DNA of 64,000 nt from Bradyrhizobium diazoefficiens (GCF_018129965.1 NZ_JAFCKW010000025.1:1-64000), one strand, 5' to 3'; counted from the stretch's first letter, positions 33,390 through 42,150 are shown. Notes: generated from the sequence alone by a model not told the origin. Program-made: numbers and translations.

Positions 33390-34631
33390 TCAGGCCTGTC
33401 TCGTCCCCCGGCGATACAACCCCAGCAGCAGCGCCAGCAGCACGGCGGCCGACAGCCCGAGTGACCAGTGAATGCCGATCGCTGCCCCCACCACGCCGAC
33501 CGTGATGCCGCTGAAGGCCCGCATGCCGAGACCGGCCATATTATAGAGGCCCACGACCCGCCCGCGGATGTCGTGCGGCGCGTTCAGCTGCACCAGCGCC
33601 TGCGCCATGGTGTTGAACGACAGTTCAAAGAAGCCCGCGAAGAACAGCAGCACGATCGCGACCGGATAGAACCGCACCGCGGCGAAGCCGAGCAGTGCCA
33701 CGGCCCACAGCATCGCGAGCGTGATCGCGGTGCGCGGCGTGCCCTTCAGCCGCCCCCAGGATTCCAGGACAAGGCCGGCGAGCAACGCGCCGCCGGCATC
33801 GGCTGCGAGCAGCACGCTGTAGGAGACGCCGGGATCGCCATGGCCGAGATCGCCGGCAAAGCCCGGCATCTGGGCGTGATAGGCATTGCCGATCATGAAG
33901 GAGGTGAGGCCGGCAAGCCATGTCATCGCCGACAGCACCGGCTGGGTGCCGATCGCGCGGATGGTCAGCAGGATATCGGCAAAGCCGCGCATGGCGAAGC
34001 GCCTCACAGCGATGCTCTTGTCGCGCACGGGCGCCCAGAACAGCCAGATCAGCATCGGCAGATAAAACAGCGTGTTGAAGATGATGCCGTGCGAGGTGCC
34101 GAGCGTGAGCATGATCACGCCGCCCACGGCAGGTCCGACCAGGATGCCGAGATAGCGCGCCATCGCGTTGAGCCGCACGCTGCTCGGCAGGTCCGCCGGG
34201 GCGACGAGGTCGTAGAGCAGGAGCTGGTTCGGCGTCTGCCAGAGCACGCCGGCGCAGCCGTGGATCACCAGCAGCAGCATGGCGTGCCACATCTGGATCG
34301 TGTCGGTGATGAAGAAGAAGCCCCAGCCGGCGGACGCGATAATGAACAGCAGCATGCCGCACTGGATGATGCGGCGCGGATCGAACCGGTCGGCGAGCCC
34401 GCCGACCGCGACCGAGAACAGCAGGAAGGGCAGCCAGTGCGACAGCACGGCAAAACCGCCAAGGGTCGGCGAATGGAATTTCTGGAACACCACCCAATAG
34501 CTGATCACATGCTCGATATTGTCGGCCATCATCGCCAGCACATAGGCGATGAACTGGAGGCGGTAGGGCACGGACTTCATCGCCGCGAACGAGCCGGAGG
34601 CAGCGACAGGATTTTGGGGGAGGGGATTCAA
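33390..34631 (-). CDS. MFS transporter, EntS/MFS_3-like
   Basis: 413 residues with twelve probable membrane segments. The N-terminal loop motif GGLADRFDPRRIIQCG and the C-terminal PHDIRGRVVGLYNMAG are typical of the MFS_3 group that includes the enterobactin exporter EntS and macrolide exporters. Substrate unknown. The start is taken as TTG 34631, with AGGTG 4 nt upstream; an ATG 45 nt further in (MKSVPYRLQF) is also possible. Confidence 0.85.
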   Translation of the reverse strand: MNPLPQNPVAASGSFAAMKSVPYRLQFIAYVLAMMADNIEHVISYWVVFQKFHSPTLGGFAVLSHWLPFLLFSVAVGGLADRFDPRRIIQCGMLLFIIASAGWGFFFITDTIQMWHAMLLLVIHGCAGVLWQTPNQLLLYDLVAPADLPSSVRLNAMARYLGILVGPAVGGVIMLTLGTSHGIIFNTLFYLPMLIWLFWAPVRDKSIAVRRFAMRGFADILLTIRAIGTQPVLSAMTWLAGLTSFMIGNAYHAQMPGFAGDLGHGDPGVSYSVLLAADAGGALLAGLVLESWGRLKGTPRTAITLAMLWAVALLGFAAVRFYPVAIVLLFFAGFFELSFNTMAQALVQLNAPHDIRGRVVGLYNMAGLGMRAFSGITVGVVGAAIGIHWSLGLSAAVLLALLLGLYRRGTRQA

Positions 34632-34741
34632 GGGACACCTGGGTAGGAACTTGAGCCGTCCGTACACGGTCGCCGGTGAGCGCTCAAGATACTTGGACGC
34701 GCGGAGACCTGCCATGCACTGCGCGCTACACGCACACTGCC

Positions 34742-34861
34742 GTCATCCAGAGGTGCGCGCTCTTGCGCGCCTCGAAGGATGAGCCACGTGCGCTCGCGGC
34801 CCATCCTTCTAGGCTCTCTTTGCGATGCTGACGCATCGCAAAGCTCGCACCTCAGGATGAC
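34742..34861. repeat. 120-bp palindromic intergenic repeat (family C)
   Basis: Termini GTCATCCAGAGGTGCG (34742-34757) and CGCACCTCAGGATGAC (34846-34861) pair at 15 of 16 bases; the inner part contains further hairpins, e.g. TTTGCGATGC/GCATCGCAAA. A typical Bradyrhizobium mosaic repeat as I recall. With the next repeat it fills the 446-base gap before the alcohol dehydrogenase gene. Confidence 0.75.
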
Positions 34862-34881
34862 GGGGAAGTTGCGGCGGCGCC

Positions 34882-34988
34882 GTAGCCCGGATCGAGCACA
34901 GCGCAATGCGGGGCCGCTGTCCCCGTATTGCGCGGAGCCTGTCATCGGGCGGCGCTTCGCGCCGACCCGGTGGCTTCATGCGGGCTAC
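34882..34988. repeat. palindromic repeat family B, copy 1
   Basis: 107 bp bounded by perfect inverted ends GTAGCCCG (34882-34889) and CGGGCTAC (34981-34988). It shares the core GCCTGTCATCGGGCGG and the right part GGTGGCTTCATG-like sequence with the copy at 36236-36342. The two copies flank the alcohol dehydrogenase gene. Confidence 0.75.
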
Positions 34989-35077
34989 AAAACCCCACCT
35001 TGGCAGCACCGCGCATCTCACATACGCTTCGCCTCAGCCCGCACCCATCATGACAGACGGGCACCGAGGACACGCCC

Positions 35078-36229
35078 ATGGATCAAATCCGCGTCTGCAC
35101 CCATGCAGGACCGGGCTCGGAGCCCGTCATCAAGACCGTCACGTGGCCGAAAGTCGGCCGCAAGGCCGCGCTGATCAAGGTCGGCGCCTGCGGCGTCTGC
35201 GGCACCGACCTGCACATTCTGAAGGGCCACTGGCCGAAACCGCTGCCCTGGCCTTTCACGCTCGGCCACGAGATCGGCGGCGTCATCGTCGAATGCGGCG
35301 ACGACTTCACCGAGGACTTCATGAGCAAGCCGCTCGCCGTCGGCTCCAAGGTGATGATTCCGCCGCTGATGCCCTGCGGCCGCTGCTACTATTGCATTCA
35401 CTATCCGCAGACCGCGAACAAATGCCTGACGCCGGTCTATTACGGCCGCTATCTCGGCTTCGACGAGGCGCCGCATCTGTGGGGCGGCTGGGCCGAATAT
35501 GTCTATGTCGATCTCGAGATGCTGCCGGGCACTAAGATCTACAAGCTGCCCGACGACATGTCGCTGCGGCTCGGTGCGCTGTCGGAGCCGCTGACCTCCT
35601 GCATCCGCGCCTTCAACCGCGCCAGCCGTGCCGGCGGCTTCACGTGGGGAGACACGGTGGTGATCCAGGGCTCCGGCCCGATCGGCATTCTCGCAGTTGC
35701 GGCCGCAAGGGAGATGGGAGCAGGGCGCGTCATCTGCGTCGGCGCGCCGGAAGAGCCGCGGCTCAAGCTCGCGCGCGAGTTCGGCGCGGAGGCGACGGTA
35801 AACATCGAGGAGGTGACGTCGCCGCAGGCGCGCATCACCCGCGTGCGCGAGATCGTCGGCGGATTTGGTGCCGATCTGGTGATGGATTGCTCCGGCCACC
35901 CCACAGCCGGCCCCGAAGGCATCGAGATGCTGCGCGACGGCGGCACCTATGTCGAGATGGGCCAGTTCACCGATGCCGGCTCGATCGAGACGTCCTGGCA
36001 CCGCATCTGCACCAAGGACCTGAACGTGCTGGGATCCTGGGGCTTTACCGGCAACGATCTGCCGCTCGGCGTCGACATGCTCCATCGCACGCGTGACAAA
36101 TATCCGTGGCTGAAGATGCAGACGATCTATCCGTTCACAGAAGACGGCGTCGCACAGGCCGTGAGTGACGCGATGGCGATGAAGACGGTGAAGTCGACCA
36201 TCGTCCCGTGGCCGGAATTGGTTGAATAA
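35078..36229 (+). CDS. zinc-dependent alcohol dehydrogenase family protein
   Basis: 383-residue medium-chain dehydrogenase. Catalytic zinc ligands fit the cysteine in GVCGTD (about 38-43) and GHE (about 64-66); the structural zinc lobe is CGRCYYC with a further cysteine in ANKC; the Rossmann motif is GSGPIGILAVAA. NAD(P)-dependent oxidation of a secondary alcohol or polyol (threonine dehydrogenase-like group) is likely. ATG at 35078 precedes MDQIRVCTHAGPG. It stands alone between two copies of a palindromic repeat. Confidence 0.92.
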   Translation: MDQIRVCTHAGPGSEPVIKTVTWPKVGRKAALIKVGACGVCGTDLHILKGHWPKPLPWPFTLGHEIGGVIVECGDDFTEDFMSKPLAVGSKVMIPPLMPCGRCYYCIHYPQTANKCLTPVYYGRYLGFDEAPHLWGGWAEYVYVDLEMLPGTKIYKLPDDMSLRLGALSEPLTSCIRAFNRASRAGGFTWGDTVVIQGSGPIGILAVAAAREMGAGRVICVGAPEEPRLKLAREFGAEATVNIEEVTSPQARITRVREIVGGFGADLVMDCSGHPTAGPEGIEMLRDGGTYVEMGQFTDAGSIETSWHRICTKDLNVLGSWGFTGNDLPLGVDMLHRTRDKYPWLKMQTIYPFTEDGVAQAVSDAMAMKTVKSTIVPWPELVE

Positions 36230-36235
36230 CGGAGT

Positions 36236-36342
36236 GTCGCCCGGATGGAGCGCAGCGTAATCCGGGGCCGCCGCTGCCGCATTCCGTGCAGCCTGTCATC
36301 GGGCGGTGCTTTGCGCCGACCAGTTGGCTTCATGAGGGCGAC
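36236..36342. repeat. palindromic repeat family B, copy 2
   Basis: Ends GTCGCCC (36236-36242) and GGGCGAC (36336-36342) pair perfectly. Compared with copy 1 (GTAGCCC/GGGCTAC) one base pair has changed on both sides, a compensatory substitution. The core GCCTGTCATCGGGCGG is shared. Confidence 0.75.
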
Positions 36343-36357
36343 GAGGTGGAGTTTGGA

Positions 36358-36798
36358 ATGAAGGACGAGATGACAAACGATCGGGCACCCGACCCAAGCC
36401 AACATACCCGCTCCCCCTTCAACGCCATCCGCGCGATCGACTACACAATCATCTTCGTGCGCGACATGATCGCGATGCGCCGCTTCTACGAGGAGATCCT
36501 CGCCTTTCCGCTGTTGCGCGAGCTCTCGCCGAACTGGATCGAGTATCGCCTCGGCGGCAACACGCTGGCCTTGGCGAAGCCAGGCCGAACCGCCGCCGAT
36601 TCGCCGGTGCCGCATGGCACGGCGTCGCTGCAGCTGGCCTTCAAGGTGTCCGCGGCGGAGGTCGATGCGTGCGCCGGCGAACTGGTCCGGCGTGGCGTTG
36701 CGCTGCTGTCGCCGCCGACCAACCAGGCTTTTGGGCATCGCACCTTGTTCTTCCGCGACCCCGACGGCAATCTGCTGGAGGTCTACGCGGAGATCTGA
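36358..36798 (+). CDS. VOC (glyoxalase/bleomycin resistance) family protein
   Basis: 146 residues, one VOC domain made of two beta-alpha-beta-beta-beta halves: IDYTIIFVRDMIAMRRFYEEIL at the start and FFRDPDGNLLEVYAEI at the end. The C-terminal glutamate of LLEVY is a usual metal ligand. Family members isomerise, cleave or sequester small molecules; the substrate is unknown. ATG at 36358 follows GGAG at 36348-36351; ATG at 36370 is also possible. The upstream 100 bases are repeat family B. Confidence 0.85.
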   Translation: MKDEMTNDRAPDPSQHTRSPFNAIRAIDYTIIFVRDMIAMRRFYEEILAFPLLRELSPNWIEYRLGGNTLALAKPGRTAADSPVPHGTASLQLAFKVSAAEVDACAGELVRRGVALLSPPTNQAFGHRTLFFRDPDGNLLEVYAEI

Positions 36799-36856
36799 GA
36801 GCGGGCGCGAAGCGACCTTTGGCCGCGAGAATTGTCCGCTTTGGAGCAAAAATTCG

Positions 36857-37000
36857 CTACATCCAGCAAAACGGCCCGAAAACGCTGGATGTAGTGGGTC
36901 AGCCTCCCGGTAAGCTTATTCGCGATGGCGCCAAAGCCATGCATCATAGGCATGGTGATTTGTCCGCGCTTGGCGTAAAGAGCGTCCAAATCAAATCACC
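36857..37000 (+). promoter_or_regulatory. structured leader of the DEAD-box helicase gene
   Basis: Two hairpins lie between the VOC stop and the helicase start: CTACATCCAGC/GCTGGATGTAG (36857-36867, 36884-36894, loop 16) and GGTGATTTG/CAAATCACC (36954-36962, 36992-37000, loop 29). Neither has a T-run in the right place. They could be part of a long 5' leader, as is common for RNA helicase genes controlled by temperature or by their own product; this is inference. Confidence 0.4.
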
Positions 37001-37088
37001 ACGCGTGCGGCTGGACCATTTTGCCGCCTACGCAGCTTCAGGTCGCGCGGCTCGACGTTCCGCGCCTGGACCAACCAAGGTTTATCCC

Positions 37089-39059
37089 GTGTCTTTCCCG
37101 ACCCTGAGTGCGCCGCTCGCCAAAGCTTTGGCCGAGCGCAACTACGACCGTCCGACCCCCGTTCAGCTCGCCGTGCTTGCGGCGGAAGCCGCCGACCGCG
37201 ACCTTCTGGTCTCGGCCCAGACCGGCTCCGGCAAGACCCTCGCTTACGGACTGGCCATGGCCAGGGATCTGCTCGGCGACGCCGAGCGGTTCGAGCGGGC
37301 GGGCGCACCGCTCGCCCTGATCGTGGCGCCGACCCGCGAACTCGCCTTGCAAGTTCAGCGCGAATTGGCCTGGCTGTACGAGCATGCGAACGGGCGCGTC
37401 GTCTCCTGCGTCGGCGGCATGGATCCGCGCCGCGAGCAGCGCGAGCTTGCGGCCGGCGCGCACATCGTCGTCGGCACGCCCGGACGTTTGTGCGACCATC
37501 TGCGTCGCAACCGTCTCGACATCTCCGAATTGAAGGTCGTCGTGCTTGACGAGGCCGACGAGATGCTCAATCTCGGCTTTCGCGAGGACATGGAATTCAT
37601 CCTCAAGACCACGCCGGAGACGCGCCGGACGCTGCTGTTCTCGGCGACGTTTCCGCGCGGCATCGTCGCGCTGGCCAAGCAATATCAGCAGCAGGCGTTC
37701 CGGATCGAGGTCGCCGGCGATGAGGGCGGTCACGCCGACATCGAGTACCGCGCCATCCGGGTTGCTCCCGGCGACGTCGAACACGCCGTCGTCAACGTGC
37801 TGCGCTTCTATGAATCGCCGAGCGCGCTGGTGTTCTGCAGCACCCGCGATGGCGTCAGGCATCTGCAGGCGGCGCTGCTGGAGCGCGGCTTCTCCGTGGT
37901 CGCTCTGTCGGGCGAATTGACGCAGAACGAGCGAACCACGGCGCTGCAGTCGCTGCGCGACGGGCGCGCCCGCGTTTGCGTCGCGACCGACGTCGCTGCC
38001 CGCGGCATCGACCTGCCGAGCCTCGATCTCGTCATTCACGCCGACCTGCCCAACGACGCCGAGGTGATGCAGCATCGCTCCGGCCGCACGGGACGTGCGG
38101 GCCGCAAGGGCACCAGCGTCCTGATCGTCGTGCCCGCACGGCGGCGGCGCGCCGAACTGCTGCTCAATCTGTCGGGCATCGATGCGGTCTGGGGCACGGC
38201 GCCACAGGCGGACGAGATCCGCAAGCTCGATCACGCGCGCATGAAGGACGTCCTGTTCACCGAGGAGACGACCGCCGACGACCAGGTTCTCGCGCAGGCG
38301 TTGCTGGCCGAGCGGTCGGCCGAGGATATTGCAGCGGCGCTTGCGCGGCTCTATCGCGCGCGGCTGCCGTCGCCCGAAGACATCATCGATCCCGGCGAGC
38401 GAACGGGCCGGCCGCGCGAGGATCGCGGCCGCAACGACGTCCGCTCGCCGCGCGACGACGCCCGCAATTCGCGCGGCGATGACCGCTCCGAGCGGCCTCG
38501 TCCCAAACCAGGAAAATCGTCCGCGAAACACGGCATGGCGGACGGCAGCGTCTGGTTCCGCGCCAACATCGGACGCAAGAAGAATGCGGAGGCGCGGTGG
38601 CTGCTGCCGATGATCTGCCGTCGCGGCGGCATCGACAAGGGCGACATCGGTGCCATCAAGATCATGGACACCACGACCGAGTTCGAGATTTCCGAGCGGG
38701 TCGCGGAGTCTTTCGCAGCGAAGATCAAGCGTCCCGACAAGGAAGACAATATCCGCCTCGAGCCGATGGCGGACACGCCGCAGCGCGAGACGCTTGTCGA
38801 CAAGCGGCCGCACACGCCTCGGCGCGAGTCCGGTGACGGCGATCATCGCGAACGTCGCGACGATCGCGCGCGCGAGGTCAGTGACTTCAAGCCACGCGGC
38901 AAGGCGCAGGGCGAGCGCGGTCCGAAGTTCGAGGACGCTGCTTCCTTCGGAAAGAAAAACAAGCACAAGAACAAGCCGGGTCGCGCAGAGCCGTCGGTCA
39001 CGCCGTGGGCCGGAAAGGGCGCGCCGGGAAAGAAGCCCAAGAAGAAACATCGGGGCTGA
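37089..39059 (+). CDS. DEAD-box RNA helicase with DbpA-type RNA-binding domain
   Basis: 656 residues. Helicase motifs run in order: Q motif PTPVQ, AQTGSGKT (motif I), APTRELALQ (Ia), VVGTPGRL, DEAD at 154-157, SAT, and HRSGRTGRAG (VI). After an Arg/Asp/Ser-rich linker (about 440-480) comes a DbpA_RBD domain (about 485-560, GSVWFRANIGRKKNAEARWL) and a Lys/Arg-rich tail ending KKPKKKHRG. It should remodel rRNA during large-subunit assembly, or mRNA at low temperature. GTG at 37089 is chosen because conserved sequence starts there; a 290-base structured leader precedes it. Confidence 0.9.
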   Translation: MSFPTLSAPLAKALAERNYDRPTPVQLAVLAAEAADRDLLVSAQTGSGKTLAYGLAMARDLLGDAERFERAGAPLALIVAPTRELALQVQRELAWLYEHANGRVVSCVGGMDPRREQRELAAGAHIVVGTPGRLCDHLRRNRLDISELKVVVLDEADEMLNLGFREDMEFILKTTPETRRTLLFSATFPRGIVALAKQYQQQAFRIEVAGDEGGHADIEYRAIRVAPGDVEHAVVNVLRFYESPSALVFCSTRDGVRHLQAALLERGFSVVALSGELTQNERTTALQSLRDGRARVCVATDVAARGIDLPSLDLVIHADLPNDAEVMQHRSGRTGRAGRKGTSVLIVVPARRRRAELLLNLSGIDAVWGTAPQADEIRKLDHARMKDVLFTEETTADDQVLAQALLAERSAEDIAAALARLYRARLPSPEDIIDPGERTGRPREDRGRNDVRSPRDDARNSRGDDRSERPRPKPGKSSAKHGMADGSVWFRANIGRKKNAEARWLLPMICRRGGIDKGDIGAIKIMDTTTEFEISERVAESFAAKIKRPDKEDNIRLEPMADTPQRETLVDKRPHTPRRESGDGDHRERRDDRAREVSDFKPRGKAQGERGPKFEDAASFGKKNKHKNKPGRAEPSVTPWAGKGAPGKKPKKKHRG

Positions 39060-39098
39060 AGCGCTGTCGATCGCGCGGGGCGCGATCGGGACTGGACG

Positions 39099-39605
39099 CT
39101 ACGTCGCCCTGACGTCGCGCAGCATATAGGTCGCGTTCTCGCCATAGGAGGCGAGCTTCGCGTACAGTTCCGCATCCGTCGCAACCGGCCGGAAGCCGAG
39201 ACGTTCCCACAATGGCCGCGTGGCGTAGACCGAGACCAGCGCGAGCGTCGTGATGTTCGAAGCGCGCGCCAGCGCCTCGACCGTCGCGACATAGTCCCGC
39301 GCTATGCCGCCGCGAAACTCCGGCAGCACCGCGACATCGTGCACATAGATGCAATCCGCGTCCTCGGGCAGCCGTTCGAGCAAGCCGTCGAGCTGCGGGA
39401 TCCGATGCTGCGTCCAGGGATGCGCGAGTGCGTAGCCGCCGATCGCATCGCCCGAAACCAGCACGCAGCAGCCATCGGGATAGAGCCGCAGCTTCTCCGC
39501 GAAGACTTCGGGACGTTCCGGCAGATCAGGATGGATCCGCGTCGCGATCGCGCTGATCGCGGGCAGGTCGGAGATGCGAAGGGGACGCCAATGCGGCTTG
39601 CTCAT
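39099..39605 (-). CDS. GNAT-family N-acetyltransferase
   Basis: 168 residues with one GNAT domain. The acetyl-CoA-binding turn reads VLPEFRGGIARDYV (about 93-106), a slight variant of the R/Q-x-x-G-x-G/A loop, and the C-terminal YATRPLWERLGFRPV is the usual beta6-alpha4 motif. Substrate unknown. It is convergent with the helicase gene and divergent from the secreted-repeat protein gene. Confidence 0.85.
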   Translation of the reverse strand: MSKPHWRPLRISDLPAISAIATRIHPDLPERPEVFAEKLRLYPDGCCVLVSGDAIGGYALAHPWTQHRIPQLDGLLERLPEDADCIYVHDVAVLPEFRGGIARDYVATVEALARASNITTLALVSVYATRPLWERLGFRPVATDAELYAKLASYGENATYMLRDVRAT

Positions 39606-39753
39606 GTCTGTTCGTCCGGTCCGTCTGTCTCAGCCCAGTTTATTCCGCCGCGACGCCGCGCGCAGCGAAAAATATCTTTGCCGTCGCTGCCGGAATACGG
39701 CGCGATGCGCGGCGTCCTACCCCATGCAAGCCAATTGCATGACAGGAGAGACC

Positions 39754-40143
39754 ATGACGACATCCAGGATCCGCCTCGCACTCACGCTCGCCGCGGCGCT
39801 CGCGATCATCCCCGCCGCCTACGCCGCACCGCCGACCAAGACCGGCAAGACCGACAAGGGCAACGTGCTCACCGACGCCAAGGGCATGAGCCTCTACACT
39901 TTCGACAAGGATGCGGACGGCAAGTCGGCCTGCAACGGCCCCTGCGCGACCAACTGGCCGGTGCTGAAGGCAGAGGCGAGCGACGCCGCCGGCGACGGCT
40001 ACTCCATCATCACCCGCGACGACGGGTCCAAGCAGTGGGCCTACAAGGGCAAGCCGCTCTACACCTTCGCCAAGGACACCAAGCCCGGCGACGTGACCGG
40101 CGACGGTTTCCTCAACGGCGCCTGGCACCTGGCGACGCCGTAA
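39754..40143 (+). CDS. secreted protein with two Lipoprotein_15 (COG4315) repeats
   Basis: 129 residues. A signal peptide covers about 1-24 (cleaved at AYAAPP). The mature protein holds two copies of the secreted repeat of unknown function: GMSLYTFDKDADGKSACNGPCATNWP and KPLYTFAKDTKPGDVTGDG, separated in the chain. A pair of cysteines in the first repeat fits a disulfide. Probably periplasmic; the family has no firm role. ATG at 39754 follows AGGAGAG at 39744-39750. Confidence 0.88.
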   Translation: MTTSRIRLALTLAAALAIIPAAYAAPPTKTGKTDKGNVLTDAKGMSLYTFDKDADGKSACNGPCATNWPVLKAEASDAAGDGYSIITRDDGSKQWAYKGKPLYTFAKDTKPGDVTGDGFLNGAWHLATP

Positions 40144-40151
40144 AGGCGGTC

Positions 40152-40212
40152 TCTCGCCCCGGACGCAGCGCAGCGCCCCTTTTGGCGGTGCGCTGCAGAG
40201 CCGGGACACGAG
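40152..40212. repeat. palindromic repeat family A, copy 2
   Basis: CCCCGGACGCAGCGC pairs with GCGCTGCAGAGCCGGG across a CCTTTTGG-type centre. It directly follows the secreted-repeat gene and may serve as its terminator. Confidence 0.65.
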
Positions 40213-40350
40213 TGGGCTTCAACAGTCACCCACCATCGCGCCCGCCATTCGCAGCGTGCGACGGCGCAGAGCACGACTTGGTAACCCCACGCCTTGTAAT
40301 CGACGGATTCATCGCCATTTCGAGCTGACACAAGCCGAAAGGGCATTTCG

Positions 40351-41160
40351 ATGAAGTTCCGTGTCGGATTCGAAATGCTGTACGACTTCCCGCAGCCGAC
40401 ACCGATGATCATGGTGCTGGGCACGCATTTCACACGCGCGTCCGATGTCATCGTGCCGGACTTCGTCACCTCGACGCCTGCGGTCGAGATCACGCCCTAT
40501 CGCGACATGTTCGGAAATTGGTGTAGCCGCATGGTCGCGCCGGCCGGCCGCATGCGCCTTGCCGCTGATGGCGTCGTGCGCGACAACGGCCTGCCGGATC
40601 CTGTGGTTGCCTCGGCTGTTCAGCACAGGATCGAAGAGCTTCCGGCCGATACGCTGGTCTACCTGCTGGGCAGCCGCTATTGCGAGACCGATCGGCTCTC
40701 GGAGATCGCCTGGAAGCTGTTCGAGAAGACGCCGCCGGGTTGGGCGCGGGTGCAGGCGATCTGCGATTTCGTCCACCGCCACATCGCCTTCGGCTACGAG
40801 CATGCGCGCGCCACCAAGACCGCGTGGGAGGCGTACCAGGAGGGCAAGGGTGTCTGCCGCGATTATGCGCATCTGGCCATTGCATTCTGCCGCTGCATGA
40901 ACATTCCCGCGCGCTATTGCACCGGATATCTGAGCGACGTCGGTACGCCCAAGCCTTGGGCCGTCGGCGATTTCGCCGGCTGGTTCGAGGCCTATCTCGG
41001 CGGGCGCTGGCACACGTTCGATGCGCGCAACAACGAGCCGCGCCAGGGCCGCATCCTGATCGCGCAGGGGCGCGATGCCTGCGACGTTCCGATCACGCAG
41101 ACGTTCGGACCCAACGAGCTGGTCAGCTTCAAGGTCTGGACCGACGAGATCGCGCCTTGA
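40351..41160 (+). CDS. transglutaminase-like family protein
   Basis: 269 residues. An N-terminal beta domain (about 1-110) precedes the transglutaminase-like core with the Cys-His-Asp triad: GVCRDYAHLAI, RWHTFDARN (H and D). No signal peptide is seen, so it is probably cytosolic, like the many uncharacterised bacterial enzymes of this type, often found with proteasome-like or alpha-E proteins. Substrate unknown. It is isolated between a repeat and a convergent PAS gene. Confidence 0.88.
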   Translation: MKFRVGFEMLYDFPQPTPMIMVLGTHFTRASDVIVPDFVTSTPAVEITPYRDMFGNWCSRMVAPAGRMRLAADGVVRDNGLPDPVVASAVQHRIEELPADTLVYLLGSRYCETDRLSEIAWKLFEKTPPGWARVQAICDFVHRHIAFGYEHARATKTAWEAYQEGKGVCRDYAHLAIAFCRCMNIPARYCTGYLSDVGTPKPWAVGDFAGWFEAYLGGRWHTFDARNNEPRQGRILIAQGRDACDVPITQTFGPNELVSFKVWTDEIAP

Positions 41161-41180
41161 TCGCGGCACGATAGAGCTCG

Positions 41181-41735
41181 CTACCTCAGCCCCTCATACA
41201 CCATCAGTCCCCGAGCGATCTGCAACTTGCGGATCGCCCGCGGCAACAGTTTCTCCGGCTGGTGCAGATAGCGCCAGGAGGTGAGGGTGAGGGCGCCGAG
41301 CGTGCCGCACTCGTCGGCGAACGGCGCGAGCACGCCGGTGACGCTCACAGGCGTATGCGGGCGGGCGTTGAAGGGCAGCAGCAAGAGTTCGAGATGCGCC
41401 TTGCTGCCGTCCTCGCGCGCAGCGGTGACGCCGGCGATGGCGCCCAGCGTCTCGTCTGCGACGATCGTCGTGATCTCCTCGATCTCGCCGCGGCTGGCTT
41501 CGGTGAACAGCGCCGCAAAACTCTGGTCCTTGAGGTCGCGTCCCGCCAGCGCGCAGACGCGCGTGCCGGCGACGCGGAACGGGAAGCCGAGGTTTTGCTC
41601 GCTGGCCAGCACGAAGATGTCGCCGAGCAGTTCGCGGACGGCGGCCGGATCGATGTCAGCCCGATCAGGGGCGCGCGCCGCGCCGCGCTTCTTATCCCAA
41701 TACGCGAAGAACGCGCGGCTGGACGGATGTTTCAT
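41181..41735 (-). CDS. PAS_5-domain protein
   Basis: 184 residues. It resembles the alphaproteobacterial PAS_5 family: YWDKKRGAARAPDRADIDPAAVRELLGDIFVL is the conserved opening, then FPFRVAGTRVCALAGRDL and a beta-rich sensor core. These proteins are probably small sensory or regulatory modules; no output domain is present. ATG at 41735 is chosen, because upstream codons in frame lack the family pattern. It converges with the transglutaminase gene. Confidence 0.78.
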   Translation of the reverse strand: MKHPSSRAFFAYWDKKRGAARAPDRADIDPAAVRELLGDIFVLASEQNLGFPFRVAGTRVCALAGRDLKDQSFAALFTEASRGEIEEITTIVADETLGAIAGVTAAREDGSKAHLELLLLPFNARPHTPVSVTGVLAPFADECGTLGALTLTSWRYLHQPEKLLPRAIRKLQIARGLMVYEGLR

Positions 41736-41877
41736 GACTGTACGCTTTACCCCGGGGGACATCTGGCGGGACAAATCTGTCCCGCTTCAGCGCACCCGCG
41801 ATCCCTTTCTTGTTGTGCAGGAGGGGATTTGCAGCGTCCATGCCGCAGAGGCGTTTTCGCACCCGCTTGCCCAGCCT

Positions 41878-42111
41878 TTGCGTCATTAACGTTAAATTAA
41901 CTATGCGCTTTGCGCCGGCCGCATCGCTGCTATGGTGATCGCGGTCGCAAGCCTCGCCGCTTTCTCCAGGTTCTCGGCGGGGCCTGTACACGGGCGTCAA
42001 ACAGTTTGGTCACGGGCCGCGGGGAGGGGTGGGGATACTCCTTATTCCTCTCGGCACCGGAAGACCGACACGGACAGGCAGGGCTTTCCCAGGGCCCTGC
42101 TTTTTCCTTTT
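41878..42111 (+). ncRNA. candidate small RNA or attenuated leader upstream of the rhomboid gene
   Basis: A promoter-like pair TTGCGT (41878-41883) and CTATGC (41901-41906, weak) with 17-bp spacing lies in an AT-rich patch. Nearly 200 nt downstream is a strong rho-independent terminator: GCAGGGC (42078-42084) / GCCCTGC (42094-42100) then TTTTTCCTTTT (42101-42111). The stretch between has G-rich and CTCC-rich segments (around 42018-42052) that could base-pair. The rhomboid start codon lies 40 nt beyond. It may be a free small RNA or a transcription attenuator; the rest of the 415-base gap shows no gene. Confidence 0.4.
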
Positions 42112-42150
42112 GTGCACTTGCGCAAGGCCGTCAAAGGCGACTATCTCCAA

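Noticed and set aside
34882..36342. Composite transposon carrying the alcohol dehydrogenase gene between family B repeats
   Set aside because: No transposase, no target-site duplication, and such short palindromic repeats occur singly elsewhere; kept only as an observation on structure.
36783..36989. 68-residue minus-strand frame before the helicase gene
   Set aside because: No ribosome binding site, no recognisable motif, and it covers the two leader hairpins; more likely chance.
37038..39050. 670-residue frame antisense to the DEAD-box helicase
   Set aside because: The plus strand shows every helicase motif in order; the antisense frame shows none of a real protein.
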